From Chrysoporthe austroafricana (Eukaryota; Ascomycota; Sordariomycetes; Diaporthales; Cryphonectriaceae), in assembly GCA_001051155.2 (NCBI GenBank), contig JYIP02000002.1, positions 379,583-443,582 on the forward strand: 64,000 nt of DNA, read 5' to 3'. The notes under the pieces were generated by a model. That model was not told the origin of the DNA, searched no databases, and saw only the letters and a list, made by a program, of their open reading frames with translations. Positions within the stretch are counted from its first letter, which is position 1; each line of letters opens with the position of its first letter. The position numbers were made by a program, and so were the translations under genes. Of the stretch, positions 1 to 12,655 are shown one piece after another.

Positions 1-1366
1 CCGATAATGCCAAACTTAATATTATTATAAATAGCGAAACCGTTAATAACGTAAAGATAGTTAATACCGAAATTGCTTCTTCAAATAAAATTATAGCGTA
101 TATATTTCTTGGATATATAAAGGGCTAGCGTACGGTAATATACTGCAATTTCAGCTTTAATAGCTTTAGATTTAGGGTTATATTTAATAAATAAAGCAGG
201 AATAGCGCAAAGCATAGCTTGTAAAGGCAAAATGCTATTAATATTGGTTCGAAAAGCTCTGCTTAGTATAGCTAACAGATTAGCTATATTCGGTAAATTG
301 TTTTCGATTAAGTCGATAGTATTATTTATAACTTAATAGCGCTTGGCTAGTATTATAAAGTTTCGCTCTATTATAGCAAATAGGCTTAGATTAACGACTG
401 GTATAATAGGCTTAAAGGCTTTAAGCTTAGTTAAGATTAGCTTGATATTCTTAATAATCTTTTTCCAAATAGCGAAAGCTATATTACGATTATATTCGTA
501 GATTATAATAACTTTTGCTATATTAGCTGCATAATGCATAGCATTTACTTCCCTTTTAATAAAGTTGCTGCAACCGCTTAGTATTATCTATTTAGCTTTA
601 TTTTTAATATAACGGCTATGCTTATTTCGTAAGCGATTATCTTTCAATATTATAATAGGAAATAGGATATAATAAGCTATTAATAGGGTATATAAAGTAA
701 GGATAGGATTACGAATAATAAATAAATTCGGAATAAATTTAAACGATATTCTTTTAATAGAGTTATTTATTAATCTGTTATTTATATCTTTGCTCGTAAT
801 AATATCCGTATTAATAAAAGTACTTAAATAAAGCTTTTATTTTTCGTAAATAAGGTTAAAACGGTTAATTTATAATAATATAAAGTATTATAAAATAAGC
901 TTTTGGGCTTCCTTAATAATTAGCAGCCGATTAATATTGCTATTGCTTAGCTCAGTATTAAAGATATAAATATTATATTCGATTTCTTAGTCTATTATAT
1001 TAATATAACTTTTATTAATTAGCGCCCGATAAAAAGCTACTGTATAAGCTTTTTAATAGCGAAAGAAATCGCTTAAGTAATTTTTCGTTATGTAAGTATT
1101 ATAGTAAAAATGGCTTTCGCTATTATATAAATATATAGCTTACCGATATCTTTCTAAGGAAAAGCAGTCTTTAAGCAATACTTTATAAATATATTTGGCA
1201 TATTATATAGTCTTACTTTTTCAGCAGACTTTAAAAGGTTTTTCCTGAGATATAGAATATAATATTGCATAAAAATTAAATATAGCTAAATATATTATTT
1301 TTTATCAATTTTGGTCTTATAATAAAGCATTTACGGAAGAATACGACTTGATAATCGCATAATGCG
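1..1366 (-). pseudogene. GYP1-A second ORF (ORF2) after pol, partial
   Basis: Same-strand ORF lying downstream of the pol chromodomain, where an envelope gene would sit. The reading frame aligns with ORF2 of copies B, C and E. The start position reads ACG where copies B-E have ATG, and the frame carries several TAA/TAG stops at CAA/CAG positions. Readable blocks include AANIAKVIIIYEYNRN (about 486-533) and a run ending FAIIERNFIILAKRY (about 333-377). The C-terminal 280 or so codons are off the left edge. I do not recognise the family. The protein is rich in Ile, Tyr, Asn, Lys and Leu, partly a result of RIP. Confidence 0.65.
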
Positions 1367-1689
1367 TTTTGGTTTTGATAATATTAATAGCTTTATTAAT
1401 ACGATCCTTACAAATTTACGAAAGCTTAGCAAAATAAAGCGAAATTGATAATAATACTAGCTTAATATTCAAAAATAATATTCAAAAATATAATGAAAAG
1501 TAATAATAATAAGGTAATACAGCTAGCTATAATAAGTAAATAAGAATAATAATCGTAAATGCGCTAATAAGAAAAGGAAAATAAAGTAAATTTATTAACA
1601 ATTTATAAAATAATAGCTTTTTGCATTTGCTAGAAATTTACTTGCTTTACTTAGCAATTGCTTTTATTCCAATGCGCGCTTATTACGTT

Positions 1690-4600
1690 ACGGGTTCTTT
1701 CGATTTTTTGGAATAAGTAAACTAGCTTATTCTAATACATTTTCTGTTCGTAAGTCGCGCTTTAGCTTGCTTTGTTTTCGTAAGGCAATTATAATAATAT
1801 TTCCCGGTTTAAGGATTTCTTTCGCTAATAGCCGCTTTCGCTTTGCTCTTTCCTGCAATTCGGCTATAATTTCGCATTTCCGTTCGAAATTATATATTAT
1901 TTCGTCCGCATTCAAAGCATTACAGAGTATCCATATATTGTAATGGCTAAAATAATTTATCCATTTTACTAAATATTCAATTCTGCGCGAATTATATTTA
2001 TATTTTCGCTTATAGCAGTTAATTATCCTTTCTAGCTCGTAATATCGGTAATCTTCCAAGTATTTTTCGATATCCGAATCTTTTAATATATTTATTGGGT
2101 CTTAATATATAAAGTTATATTTATAAAGATCTATTTTAAGAAAATTTGCAAGTATTAATTAAATTACTGAAATTACTGAATAGATATTTATATAAGGAGC
2201 TAATTTCAATTTATATATTAGGTTCTTTATTTTTCGAATAATTTAGAAAAATCCTATTTTTTATTATGAAAATTTCAGAAATAAGTTATTTAGCAATAAA
2301 TATTTATAGCCCAAGCGAATATATATTTAATTATTTAATTCGAAAACTATTTAGCAATAATGCTTATTATATTGCAATTTGGCTATTATTTGCATTTTAA
2401 TAATAAAAAATTAAGCTTTTTCCTGGAAAACTTCTTTTGTTAGAAATATTATATCCTTTATTTATTAGCCCGATAATAAGTTAAATTCGAATAGCATTTA
2501 GCTAGCTGAATATTTTATAGTTCGGTTATATGCATTATTCAAATTGAATTATAATGCCGGTATTATTTCGGTTTATTCTATATCAAAATAAGCGGTTATG
2601 AAATGCCGAATTGCTATTTCAATTATTCGGTTCTTTATTTCAGATTGCTTATTTGTTTGCGGATACGAAGCAGTAAAGTAAACAAGTTTCGTTCCGATAG
2701 CCTCTTATAAATATTTCCAGAATTCCAATAAGAATTTCGAATTTCTATCTGAGATAATCTTCTTGAATATTCCCTAGCTAATAATATAAAGTATCCGTAA
2801 AATAAGGGTTACTTAATTTGCTGCAATATATATTGCATTATTTAATATAATAATTGTAATTTTAGAATATTTATCCGTAATTATAAGAAATGCATCCAGG
2901 AATAGCATTTTAGCTAAAGCTTATATAATATTTATAGATAATACTATTAGTAATTCTATAATAAAGTCTATAATAATAATATAAAATAGAATTAATGGAA
3001 ATAATATAAGCTATATTTCCTTTAAGGATTGCTATAAGTCGTTTTTATTCTTATTACAAGCTCGATATATCGATATATAATTGCGTATTTTGGTATAGCA
3101 ATATCTAATAACGAATCGATCTATTAAGTTATATTATATGCAATTTATACCGAAATAGTATTTTCTATTATAAGCTTCTTTAATAAAATCCAATGCTATT
3201 TTATTCGGGATGCATAATTATTATTTCCTATAATAATCCTTAAGAAATAGTAAGCTATTATAATTTAATATAAAAAGTAGTCGGGCAACCTTATTTAAAT
3301 CTTTTAGTTATTCGATTATTTTGGACTATAAAGAGTATTTTTCGTATCCTTTTTTAATACGCCCTTTCATTTCGCTATTTATGGATATTTTACTGAAAAT
3401 CTGGATAAGTTTGTTTTCTTATATTTTATCTAGAATGCCTTTATCGTTAATAAGTTTCTGGGTAAACGGTAATCTTGATATAGCATTTGCGAAAACGTTC
3501 GATTTTCCCGGTATATAGTATGCTTTTAAATCGAATTGGCTTAAATATTCCAAAACGAGAATTAGCCGTATATTTGCTTTGATCTTATTTACCGTATTTA
3601 TAAATAATGAATAAATAATGCTAATTATTGCTGCGTAATCGGTAAAGATATAAATTAGCTTAGCTCGATTCGATTTTATTATTATCCGTAATTTTCGTAC
3701 TAGCTATATCAGATAAGCTACCTTTAGCTCTATAAGCCAATACTTTCATTCTATCTTATTAATCGTCTTACTTAAATAGAAGATTGGTTATACGGCTATG
3801 CTTATTATTGGCAATATTCCGTTTTATATATAATTATTTATTAATTGGAAAATAACGCTTGAAAACCTTATTTCCTTAAATGCATCTAATTAAATGAAAA
3901 AAGGTTTATTTAGAATATAGTAAAACAAAGCATTTTTAGCTTTTAAAGCTATTTTGAAATCGTAAAAATTATTAATTTCGTTTAATATTAAGTTGAAAAT
4001 AGCTTGCGTAATATAGTTTCGTTATCCTATGCTTAAAAGTAAACGGTTCGATTAGTAAGCTTCGTTCAGTATTTTAGTTTTCTTTCTCTGAAATGGATTA
4101 ATTCTATAATTATATCTAGGAATTAAATAGCGTAAATATCTTATAAATCTAATAAACCTTTCCAGTTGCTAGAATATTTTGGGGAATTCCAAATTGCGAA
4201 TAGCTTATATCCGGTATTCCGTATTGGAAATTCCGAATCTGTCTACTTTAAATCCTAAAATCTAAACTGAAAGATATCCAAAAAACGATTTAAATCCAGC
4301 TAATGAAATATTTTTGCATAAAAATAACGAGAAAATAATTTATAAATATCGCAAATAATCTTATTCTATAATTGAATAGATAATAATATCGTTTATAAAA
4401 GCGGAAGCAAACTTGTAATATAATTATAAGAATTGATCTATAAAATACTAGATATAAAATAATAAATTTCGAAATCCTATAAATAGAACTTTTATTCTTT
4501 CTTAATTACGATAATTGATAATAGTAAATCGGTCTTTATAGTTTGGATATACCAGGAATTAATAGAAAAATTGCTATATATCTATTATTATAATATATAT

Positions 4601-7600
4601 TTTTCCTTTTAGCTATTTAATAATTTTTTGCTATAATAATAGGGGGTAAGTATTGAAAATTAAAATCTTATTCAAAGCGCGTAAATTAATTACTATATAT
4701 CTTTTCTTTTAATTATTTATATTTTTCCAAATTATAAAAATTAATAAACCGAATAGCATTGCATTTATAACTTATTTAGCTTAACCTTATTAGTATAATT
4801 TGTCTAAAATTTCGTTAATTACTTTCTAGTTTTCCTTATTTGAATAATATAGCTTTTATCTTATTTTCTAATTCTGCTATCTTTCGACTAAATTAACTTT
4901 TATCTATTAATCGACTGGCATATTAATGGGATTTATATTTTTGAAAATTCTAGCATATGCTTATACTAATTCTATAATTTTATGGAAAAATTCCGGTAAA
5001 CGCTTGCAAATATATATACCGAAATCAATTTCCGATTCTTTAATAGCTTTATCTTTTCGAATCCTTAGTTTATTATTATTTTCGAAATAGTCTTTTATTT
5101 CAGGAATCTTTATATCCGGGAATCGGTACTCTTCTAGCTATTTTCCAGTAATTTCCGTAATTTATTAGAAAATATGCTTAATAAATAATAGTTAGTCTAA
5201 ATTCAGTTTTCCTGAAAGCTATAACCCGTCTTTAATTCGTTAAAAGAGGTATTATCGCGCAATATAATAGTAATTATCGTAATTCGCTAGCGGAATTATA
5301 TAATCCGTTTGGAATAATTCGATTATTCTTAGAAATTAGTTTTTCTGGATCTTTAAAAGGGTTGCTGCTTAATTCGTTATTAGGACTTCCTTAATCTAAT
5401 AGCCTATTAAGCAATTTATCCATTCTTTCTATTTCGGCTTGAATAGAAAGGTTACGTTTTTGGAATTCGTTTAATATTAATAAGAATTAGCTTATAAGAT
5501 CTAAGCAGTATTATTATAATAATTGCAGCCTTTATTTGCCGGGATCGTATTAGTATTCGGGCAAATATTTCTATTTTCGCTATAGCATTACCAAAATAAC
5601 CAAATCGTATAAATAATTCTGAATTCAGAATATCCAATTCGTAAGGAATATTATATTCTTATCCTAATAAGATATTTGCTTTTAATCGATTTAATATTCA
5701 AATTCTTATTCGAGTACGAAATATAAGTAAATAGCCGTACTTATTGCTCTGGAAATACAAATCGAATTCAGCCTAGCTTTTTGCTAGCAATTAGCTTATA
5801 CTTTTGAACTTAGCCTTTATATTCCAGTTTATTTTCGCTTTAAAGAATTGCATTAGCAATTTCTTAGCAATAGTATAACGATTAGCGTTTATATCGATAT
5901 AAACTTCTATATCCGGCTTATTCGGGTATACTTTGGCTGCAGCTTTTACGTACGTATAGCTACTGCTTTAATAAGGCTTAATTATAAATATAAGAATATT
6001 ATATCCCAAGATTTCTCCTTTCTATATATCGATTTTAGGAAAATTCTATAGCTAATTGGATAGTTATATAAAGTACTTAATATAGAATATACTTTTATTT
6101 ACTAATAGTTTTGCCTTTTCGGCTCGAAAAATCCAAATATTATTCTCGATTATTATATTTTCTTTATTAGCCTATTCTTCCAATTCGTTTTCTTGCCTTT
6201 ATAAGTTTTCGCTATTTTCGGTCTTTTTATTATATTTATCGCTATCCGTTATAAACAGATTGTCATTTATAAGAAAATAGCCTTTTCGAACCAGCTTATC
6301 CTTTTTATTTAAATTATATTGCAATTTTCCATTATCGATATTGAAATTTGCTAAAATTAACTGGATAAAACGTTTTCTAGCATCTTTTCGTACGAATCGA
6401 TAGTAAAAGCGCAATTGGAAATTTCGGTTTTTTGAAATTAAACTTTTGCTATTATTTATAATATTAATTAATATTTTCCTGGCTATACTAGAAATATTTT
6501 ATTATCTGGCTATCCGCTTTTATAACTGGTTCTAAATATTTATTAGCTTTCGCTATTATTCTAATAAAAGCTTTCGGAATTTATATTCCGGGATATATCT
6601 AATACCTTTAAATGAATTTGGCTAGTTAAATATCCTTATTAAGCAAGATAAATATTCAAGTCTTTAAAGCCTGAATCTTCTAGGGCGTTTTAAGAATATA
6701 TTAGCTAGGAAATAAATATTGATATTGGAAAGATTAGCAGCTAATTGCATAACTTTCCGTACCAGTTATACGGGTTTACGAGATAATCTTATTATGCGAT
6801 CTGATTCGAGGATATACTATATCTTTTATTTCGCCTTAAGATATTTTTCGAAATCTTTCGCATTCTCATTTCGATTAGGTTTGTCGAAATATTTAGCTAT
6901 TAATTCTTTATCGATCCGATTCCAGATATTTCTAGCTAAATACGAATTTGAATATTCGGCTAGCTTAGTAAATCGATAGATATAATAAATGAATTCTAGA
7001 ATATTGCAATTATTTCGTACGTTTTTCCTGGAATATTATTGAGCATTTAGCAAATCCTTTGCAATTTTCCGTAATATAGAAAAATCTCTTCTTAACTATT
7101 TCTTCTATTAATTCTAACTATGCTTATGCAAAATAAAGTCCTTACGCTTTTAAGAAAATAATATAGAATAGAATTAAGTATATATTATTTTAATTAAGCA
7201 AGCAAGTAAATAAAAATTAAGATATTTAATATATTTTGTATTTTTGGCTATATATATTTTATACCGGTTTATAAAAGCTTAAAAGTCCTTCCAAATAGTA
7301 ATTTTGCTATCTATAATAGATACGATTATTAAATTAGCATAATCGTTCCAGTTCTTATAAAGTCGGAATTGCTTTATAACCGTATCTTTAAATTCCCTAT
7401 TAATATTAACGGGCAATATTATAAGTTCAAATAAATTAGATTGATAAGCTTAAAGATTTTTAAATTATTTATAATCGAATAATAGATTTCGAGAACTATT
7501 GCTTTTACTATTGCTAGAATCCGATAGATCTAATAGTCTATCTGGCTTATTAATCAGTTTTTCTTGGAAATTAGAATTAATTTCAATATCCGGCTCAGGA

Positions 7601-8845
7601 CCCGAAAATAATCTTTAATCTAATTAATTTCCTGCTCCTGATATAAATATTTGCCGGATACGTTCTTTAATATCAGGAAATGCTAGTTTAGTAAAGCGAT
7701 ATCTGTTATTAATATAATATTTCGCGGCCGAAACGGAAAAGGGTTTTTTAGTAAGTTCCGATTAAAGTATTTATATATTAAAAGCTTATTGCAATCGGAA
7801 TATTTTCTTGAACTTAATATATATTGCCTTTTCCGAAATAAAGCCATTTTAGTAAATTGCTTTTATTTCGGGTTATTATAGAAACTAATCCAATAAGCTA
7901 GTAATTAAAAAAGAAAGGGTTAAGTATTTTTGAAAGATAGTAATAAAATTATCCGATTTTCCTTTATCTAATCTTTTTTCCTTATAATTTTCTTTTTCGA
8001 AAAGCTATAAATAATTTAATAAACCCGATTAGGGCATTAATATGCTTTCTGCTATAAAGTTTATAAAGTTAGCCGGGATAGCTATAATGCAATTTTATTT
8101 GGAAGCATTCCGATTCTAAATTTCCGTTAAGAAAGAAAAAATACGCTTATTTCCTAAAATTTATTATTTTCTTTTACTTTTATTTATTCTTCTTACTATA
8201 ATTAAAGAATTCCCGGATTTATCAGTAAATCTAAAATTTAAGTTTTCGGTCGAATATCGTAATAGATAAATATACTTAATTCCGCTATTAGTATTAATAT
8301 ATTCAAGCATATAATGCTCTCGATTTTCGATAAACTATTGCTAAGCTAATTTTTCTAACAGATTTTCCGAATTATTAAATCGAAAAGTATTTTCGCTTTC
8401 GTTTATTTCTATAAGCATTTATTATTATTCCTTTTCCGTTATCGTTTCAGCAAGCCGTTAAAGTTTGCGATATTTGGAAAAATCTTCCTAGAACGTATTA
8501 TTCTTTCTTATCTACTGGAATAAATTCTTATCGAAATTCGATTTTCTTCTTTCTTAAGTCTAGCGCCTAAGCAGTAAAGGCTATCTTTGCTTAACTACCC
8601 ATACCTTTACTTTCTGCAAAAATGCATTAGCTTCCCTAGAGTTTTGTTTCGCTTTTTCGTATCGATCGGCCAAAAGTTTCCAGTCGACAAAAGCGTATAC
8701 GATTTCGAGAAAGATCTTAATATCCGATATAACCCAATCCTTCCTTTCAAGATCGTTCAAAGCTTATATAAACTTATATACTTAAGCAGGATACTTAATC
8801 TCGATATAATCGATAAGCCGCAATAGTAAAACGTTATTACCGGTA
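1690..8845 (-). pseudogene. GYP1-A gag-pol (gag, PR, RT, RNase H, IN, chromodomain), non-functional
   Basis: Gag starts near 8845, just inside the leader; no intact ATG was found. A gag region of about 2.8 kb precedes a protease-like D-T/S-G site near 5885-5900, now reading YIDINANR. RT shows FASAFINDIIIYSI near 4375-4400, with the F-x-D-D aspartate changed to Asn. RNase H and integrase follow toward lower coordinates. The chromodomain at about 1920-2060 has YYELERII...YLVKWINY...IW, matching the Ty3/gypsy integrase C-terminal chromodomain that targets heterochromatin in related elements. I saw no CCHC knuckle in gag. Many stops make it inactive. Confidence 0.85.
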
Positions 8846-8892
8846 ATTGCTATAATAAATTAGCAATAAATTATCGATAAATAATTATAATA

Positions 8893-9050
8893 TTTCCTAT
8901 AGGAACGCTACTTTTATAGAAGCCGATATCTTATAGGACCGATATTCTTATAAAAGCCGATACTTTACAGAGCCGATACTTTTATAGAAGCCGTTATCCT
9001 ATAAGACCGATATTCCTATAAGAACCGTTATTTTATAAAGCCGATAATCG
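8893..9050 (-). repeat. GYP1-A leader short tandem repeats (CCGATA/TTATA units)
   Basis: Between the 5' LTR and gag there are about eight degenerate units of 15-22 bp, each with (G/A)CCGATA or CCGTTA followed by a CTTATA-like tract. The same array sits at the same place in copies B, D and E, so it is an element feature and not a CRISPR array. Confidence 0.75.
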
Positions 9051-9094
9051 AAACCCGATTATGCAGCAAAGGCGTATAAAGCATAGCTACTAAT

Positions 9095-9301
9095 TAATAG
9101 TAAACGTATTGAAATATATTATAAAGCATTATTTTTCCAAGAAAATGAATTACGCTAAAGCTTATTAAGGCATTATATAAGCTTTTCGGTAAAAGTATAG
9201 CATTTACTTAGTAAATTCATTGCGTATTTACTAGGGGATTTACTATAAATTTACTAAGCGAATCCATTACGAATTCACCTCGTTTATAGGTTTTGCTATT
9301 A
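9095..9301 (-). repeat. GYP1-A 5' LTR (207 bp)
   Basis: Plus-strand ends are TAATAGTAAACG and GGTTTTGCTATTA. The length is 207 bp, the same as both LTRs of copy B. The terminal inverted TGATAG/CTATCA is RIP-altered (TG to TA, CA to TA). The sense strand carries a CTTATATAATGCC TATA-like motif. Confidence 0.9.
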
Positions 9302-9725
9302 TTAAAAAAGAATAAAGAAATAAAAATATAATATAATATAAATATAAGCTTTTTCCTTTAATAATTCAATAATTAATAAAGCTATTAAATTAATTTTAGC
9401 ATATTTATAATACTTTTTATTTATATTATAATATGAAAATTGATTAAGTAAGCAATTGCTTATATAAATAAGCTTTGAGAGAACCGTAAATACTATAAAT
9501 TCTGGAAAAATAATTTTTTTAAGAAAAACTATATCGGTAAATATTTAATATAATATTAGAAATCCGGCAAATAAGGATTATAAATGCTTAGAAATTTAAG
9601 CTATTGATTTTTAATAAAGAGAGGAAAAATACCGAGAAATTTCCGAAAGAAATAGAAAAAAAGACGAAATATTCGAATATATATATTCAGTCCTTTTCCT
9701 TTCCGAAAAAGAAAAATTTAAATAC
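9302..9725. other. AT-rich spacer between GYP1-A and COP1
   Basis: About 420 bp of low-complexity AT-rich sequence with no readable ORF and no LTR or RNA feature. Its last five bases, AATAC at 9721-9725, are the left target-site duplication of COP1. The sequence would originally have continued at 34333. Confidence 0.7.
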
Positions 9726-9920
9726 TGTTAGCTAGGCTTAACTATATACGTAATGAATCGGTTTCGATTTGCTATTTATTGCTATATCTTATCTATTTAG
9801 AAAGAAGGAAAGAAAGAAAGCCGTAAGCAATAACCAGAGCGTAAAAATAGCTTTAGCCCTAGCGTACGGGCTATATCCTAGCCCGTGCCTATATATTAGA
9901 GTGAATAGCTTTATCCTATA
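9726..9920 (-). repeat. COP1 3' LTR
   Basis: 195 bp, starting TGTTAGCTAGG and ending CCTATA (from CCTACA). Its partner is at 34138-34332. It contains the inverted repeat GTACGGGCTA / TAGCCCGTGC at 9864-9888. On the sense strand it is preceded by the purine tract AAGAAAAGAAAAGATTG (about 9925-9941), the likely polypurine tract. Confidence 0.92.
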
Positions 9921-9949
9921 CTAGCAATCTTTTCTTTTCTTATAATGCT

Positions 9950-10865
9950 CTTTCTTTTCCCCTTTACGGCTTATTTACAAATCCTTTTATACGAACTGTA
10001 AGCTGATTGCTATTAATAAAGCGTTTCAGTGCTTTATTCAGTATTGCTTTAGTAAAGGTATCGGCTGGGTTATCGTTGCTATTAATCTATTGTATTTCTG
10101 CAATTTCGCGCCGCTTATACGATTGCCTAAACGCTATTATATCAATTATAAAGCGCTTCTTTTTGGTCGTTCCAAGCTTAACAAGGCATTCGTATAGCGA
10201 ATACGAATCCGTATATACGATTAGAGGGATTATAAAGAGCAATAGCTATTTCGTAACTATCTTTAAGGTTATAGCAAGAGCTATGCTAATATCGACCCCG
10301 TTTACTATTCTATATATTTCAGAAGCTAGAACGTTTTACATAACCCGCTTGCATTTTATTAAGTTCTAATAGATTAAGTTGCTATAAATCGTAAATGTTA
10401 TCTTAAAGGCTTTCTCGTTAATAAAGGTAATTAAGAAGCTTAATTAAGAACTCAGATCTCGATTATTAACAAACGAGCCGTTTGTAAAGATTATTAGTTT
10501 TGCTTTAAAGAGGTCGATAAAGATATATCGTAAGCCGCATTCCAAATTGCTAATCTGCTATGCTAAGCGCTTATTTAGCTGCTTGCAATTATCTTTATTA
10601 AGCTAGCGAGCTTGTATAGCAACAGAAAGATTAAATATAATTTCAAGCTAATAAATTAATGCGATATATACGTTTCTGGTATGCTGCTCGAAATATTATT
10701 ACGTATAATCTTATGCTTTTCTATCGATCTTGCAAAGCCTTAAGCTTTATCCTTTTTGCTTTATTTAGATATTATCCTTTTCAAGCGCTAGCTTAGTTTT
10801 ATTAAAGTCGATAAGCGCGTTTTTAGCAAGCTTTATCTTTAGCTTTGCATGCAATTATGCTTTTT
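9950..10865 (-). pseudogene. COP1 RNase H domain (pol C-terminus)
   Basis: The minus strand reads the typical C-terminal end of fungal copia polyproteins: YTDSYSLYECLVKLGTTKKK, then NPADTFTKAILNKAL, then LTVRIKGFVNK just before the LTR (about 9970-10240). The N-P-A-D-x-(L/F)-T-K motif is diagnostic of Ty1/copia RNase H. In-frame stops such as the TAG at a Gln/Trp position show decay. It follows the RT domain in frame order. Confidence 0.85.
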
Positions 10866-11640
10866 AGAACTTCTTTTTTTCTTTAGCTGAAAATTAAAAG
10901 ATTATTAATATTAGAATATCGTTTATTTATATGCTTATTAAGGCAAATAAGCTATTATTCGTAATTAGCAAATACGAATCGTATATTGAAAAAGCTATTC
11001 CAAGCTCTATTCGGTAATAAGCTTAATACGTTACGAACTAATAAATGCTTATTTTAGTAATGCTATAGAGAGGCTTAATAACCCGTATAATCGTACTTTT
11101 AAAGTATTTTCTTTCTAGCTTTGCCGGCAATTTAATTAAAATAATTCTGAAAAAGTTAGTTTAAAACTGAAAGTACGCTTATATAATATTTCGTAATTCT
11201 ATCCGTATTGTATCATTCTATATTAATGCTAGCGCAATAGCCAGAATTAAATGCTAGCTTATACGCTAGATTATCGGGAATTAAGTTAGAATAGCTTCTT
11301 TGCCGCTATCGTTATAGCTTTGGATAACCAGGCAAAACTTCTTATAAGGCTTTTTAGTTTTGCCTTTAATTTTACGAACTATTTGCAAATGAAATAAGCG
11401 CTTTCCGCTATGCTCGGCCTTATTATAGCATTCGAAGCTGAAGATATTACGGCCAATTAAGTCGTTAATCTCCTTCAGATTTAATTTTTCGAATAGCAAG
11501 CTTAAAGTCGTAATAATTCCATTAATACGCAGCTTAATAGCCAGTTTATATGCTGCGCATTTCTTATTTATCAAGAAAGCTTTTGCTATTATAATATTAG
11601 CTATAATAGCAAGTAAAATATCTTTTAGCTTATTTTTTAA
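10866..11640 (-). pseudogene. COP1 reverse transcriptase domain
   Basis: Minus-strand readable blocks: an opening segment at 11281-11574 with GRNIFSFECYNKAEHSGK and FCLVIQSYNDSGKEAILT, matching the fungal copia RT entry; IRVIKPLYSI near 11090-11110; and the catalytic segment INDILIL at about 10906-10926, where the family has (T/V)DD(T/I)LIL and the first Asp is now Asn. Only this copy of the family is in the window. It has numerous TAA/TAG stops and is inactive. Confidence 0.85.
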
Positions 11641-11863
11641 GTTAATAGGACGTTTTCTTTTTTATAGCTAAGGATTTTAGCATATAACGGTATATTGCTT
11701 ATCAAGCAATAAATAAACTATAATGCAATTTCCGTTTTTATTATTTTCAAATTAAACTTTATTTATACTCTTTTTATCTTCTTATTAATCCTTATAATAT
11801 AGCTATATAACCGTTAATCTGAAAACCGTAAGTTTATTAGCTATATTAATAGTTATATCGTAA
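11641..11863 (-). pseudogene. COP1 integrase C-terminus / linker to RT
   Basis: Continues the integrase frame across the solo LTR: on the minus strand it reads TINIANKLTVFR, matching the 'FRSTVVKPY' segment of fungal copia integrases that follows the core. The join with 12304-12655 is broken only by the solo LTR at 11864-12303. Confidence 0.7.
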
Positions 11864-12303
11864 TGTTATAAACGCTATAATAATTTTAAAATAAATTATA
11901 AAGTTATAAGTTTATATTAGCAAAAGCAGTATTAAGTATAGCCTTGAATTCCGAAATACATTTAACAAGTATTCGCAATATTTATAAGCTTAAGCGGCTA
12001 TTACTTAAAGGTATTATAAGGTCCAAGTAATATTTAAATTTACGACTGAAAAGCTATAATAATCTATTTAGTAAATGTCTTATTTTTATATATCCGGCTT
12101 TTCATTTCTAAATCGACAGATTCTTACGCTAAGTCTTTCGATCTTCCGGAATCGATACCGATCCTATCGATCCGGGATAACCCTAACCCTTTAATTACGT
12201 AAGCGGGTATAAAAAGGGGCTTTTTAAATAAAGTTTGTTAGTAAAGTACTTTATTAATTCCTTTCCGTATTATATACCCTAATTCCTCTATTAAGTTATA
12301 ATA
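11864..12303 (-). repeat. GYP2 solo LTR in COP1 integrase
   Basis: 440 bp, TGTTATAAACGCT to GTTATAATA on the plus strand, in reverse orientation to the GYP2 element next to it. The sense-strand flanks CTATA and TTACG both derive from CTACG by transitions, so they fit a 5-bp duplication altered by RIP. It contains CCCTAACCCT at 12181-12190 and palindromic CGATA/TATCG modules. There is no internal region, so it is a solo LTR left by recombination. Confidence 0.85.
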
Positions 12304-12655
12304 TATAGCTATTAATAATTAAAACTTTATACGGGCTTTGCTATCCTTTTTTCTCTTTCTATATCCGAACTTTACTTTATAATAACAATGCCAGAATAGT
12401 TTCAGTAAAAGGTCCGTTTTATATATTTAGCGTATTATTAACTCGGCATTCTGCTATTATCTTTCGAAAAGCTGCTATCGCTTTTCGAATAGCTTTAGCG
12501 CATTTTACAATCGTAAAAGATAAAGAAGAATCAAAAAATATTCGAAAATAAGTTCCGAAAACAAATAACGTTAAGATTAATCTATTAAGACTAGCTATAT
12601 CGTTTATAGCTTTAATAGCTATTTATAGAATTGCATTAACCGAGCTTTAATTAGC
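12304..12655 (-). pseudogene. COP1 integrase, C-terminal part of core region
   Basis: On the minus strand the frame runs from 20404 onward into this segment once GYP2 is removed, reading NAILQ-position stop, then AIKAINDIASLNRLI and an Ala-rich helix with KAIRKAIAAFRKIIAE, followed by VNNTLNI. This order is that of fungal copia integrases, where 'AVKAVNDTAGPDGLVPTLLVFG' and 'RAAAIRKAM' blocks occur. Residual stops fit RIP. Confidence 0.8.

Larger units (their letters stand above)
1..9301 (-). mobile_element. GYP1 copy A, Ty3/gypsy chromodomain retrotransposon, RIP-degraded, 3' end outside window
   Basis: Degenerate Ty3/gypsy element read on the minus strand. From right to left it holds the 5' LTR, a leader with short repeats, gag, protease, RT, RNase H, integrase, chromodomain and most of the second ORF. 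It is colinear with the full-length copy B (22006-32661) without large indels: base 1 matches about base 23359 of B, so roughly 1.35 kb including the 3' LTR lies beyond the left edge. Stops are spread throughout and fit C-to-T or G-to-A change. The 5 bp after its right end are TTAAA; the partner duplication is off-window. Confidence 0.9.

Noticed and set aside
8893..9050. CRISPR-like regularly spaced short repeats
   Set aside because: Units are degenerate, of variable spacing, lie in a retrotransposon leader, recur in four element copies, and the genome is eukaryotic.
10007..10369. A 120-residue plus-strand open frame
   Set aside because: It is the reverse of the COP1 RNase H coding strand, where the Ty1/copia motifs are read on the minus strand.
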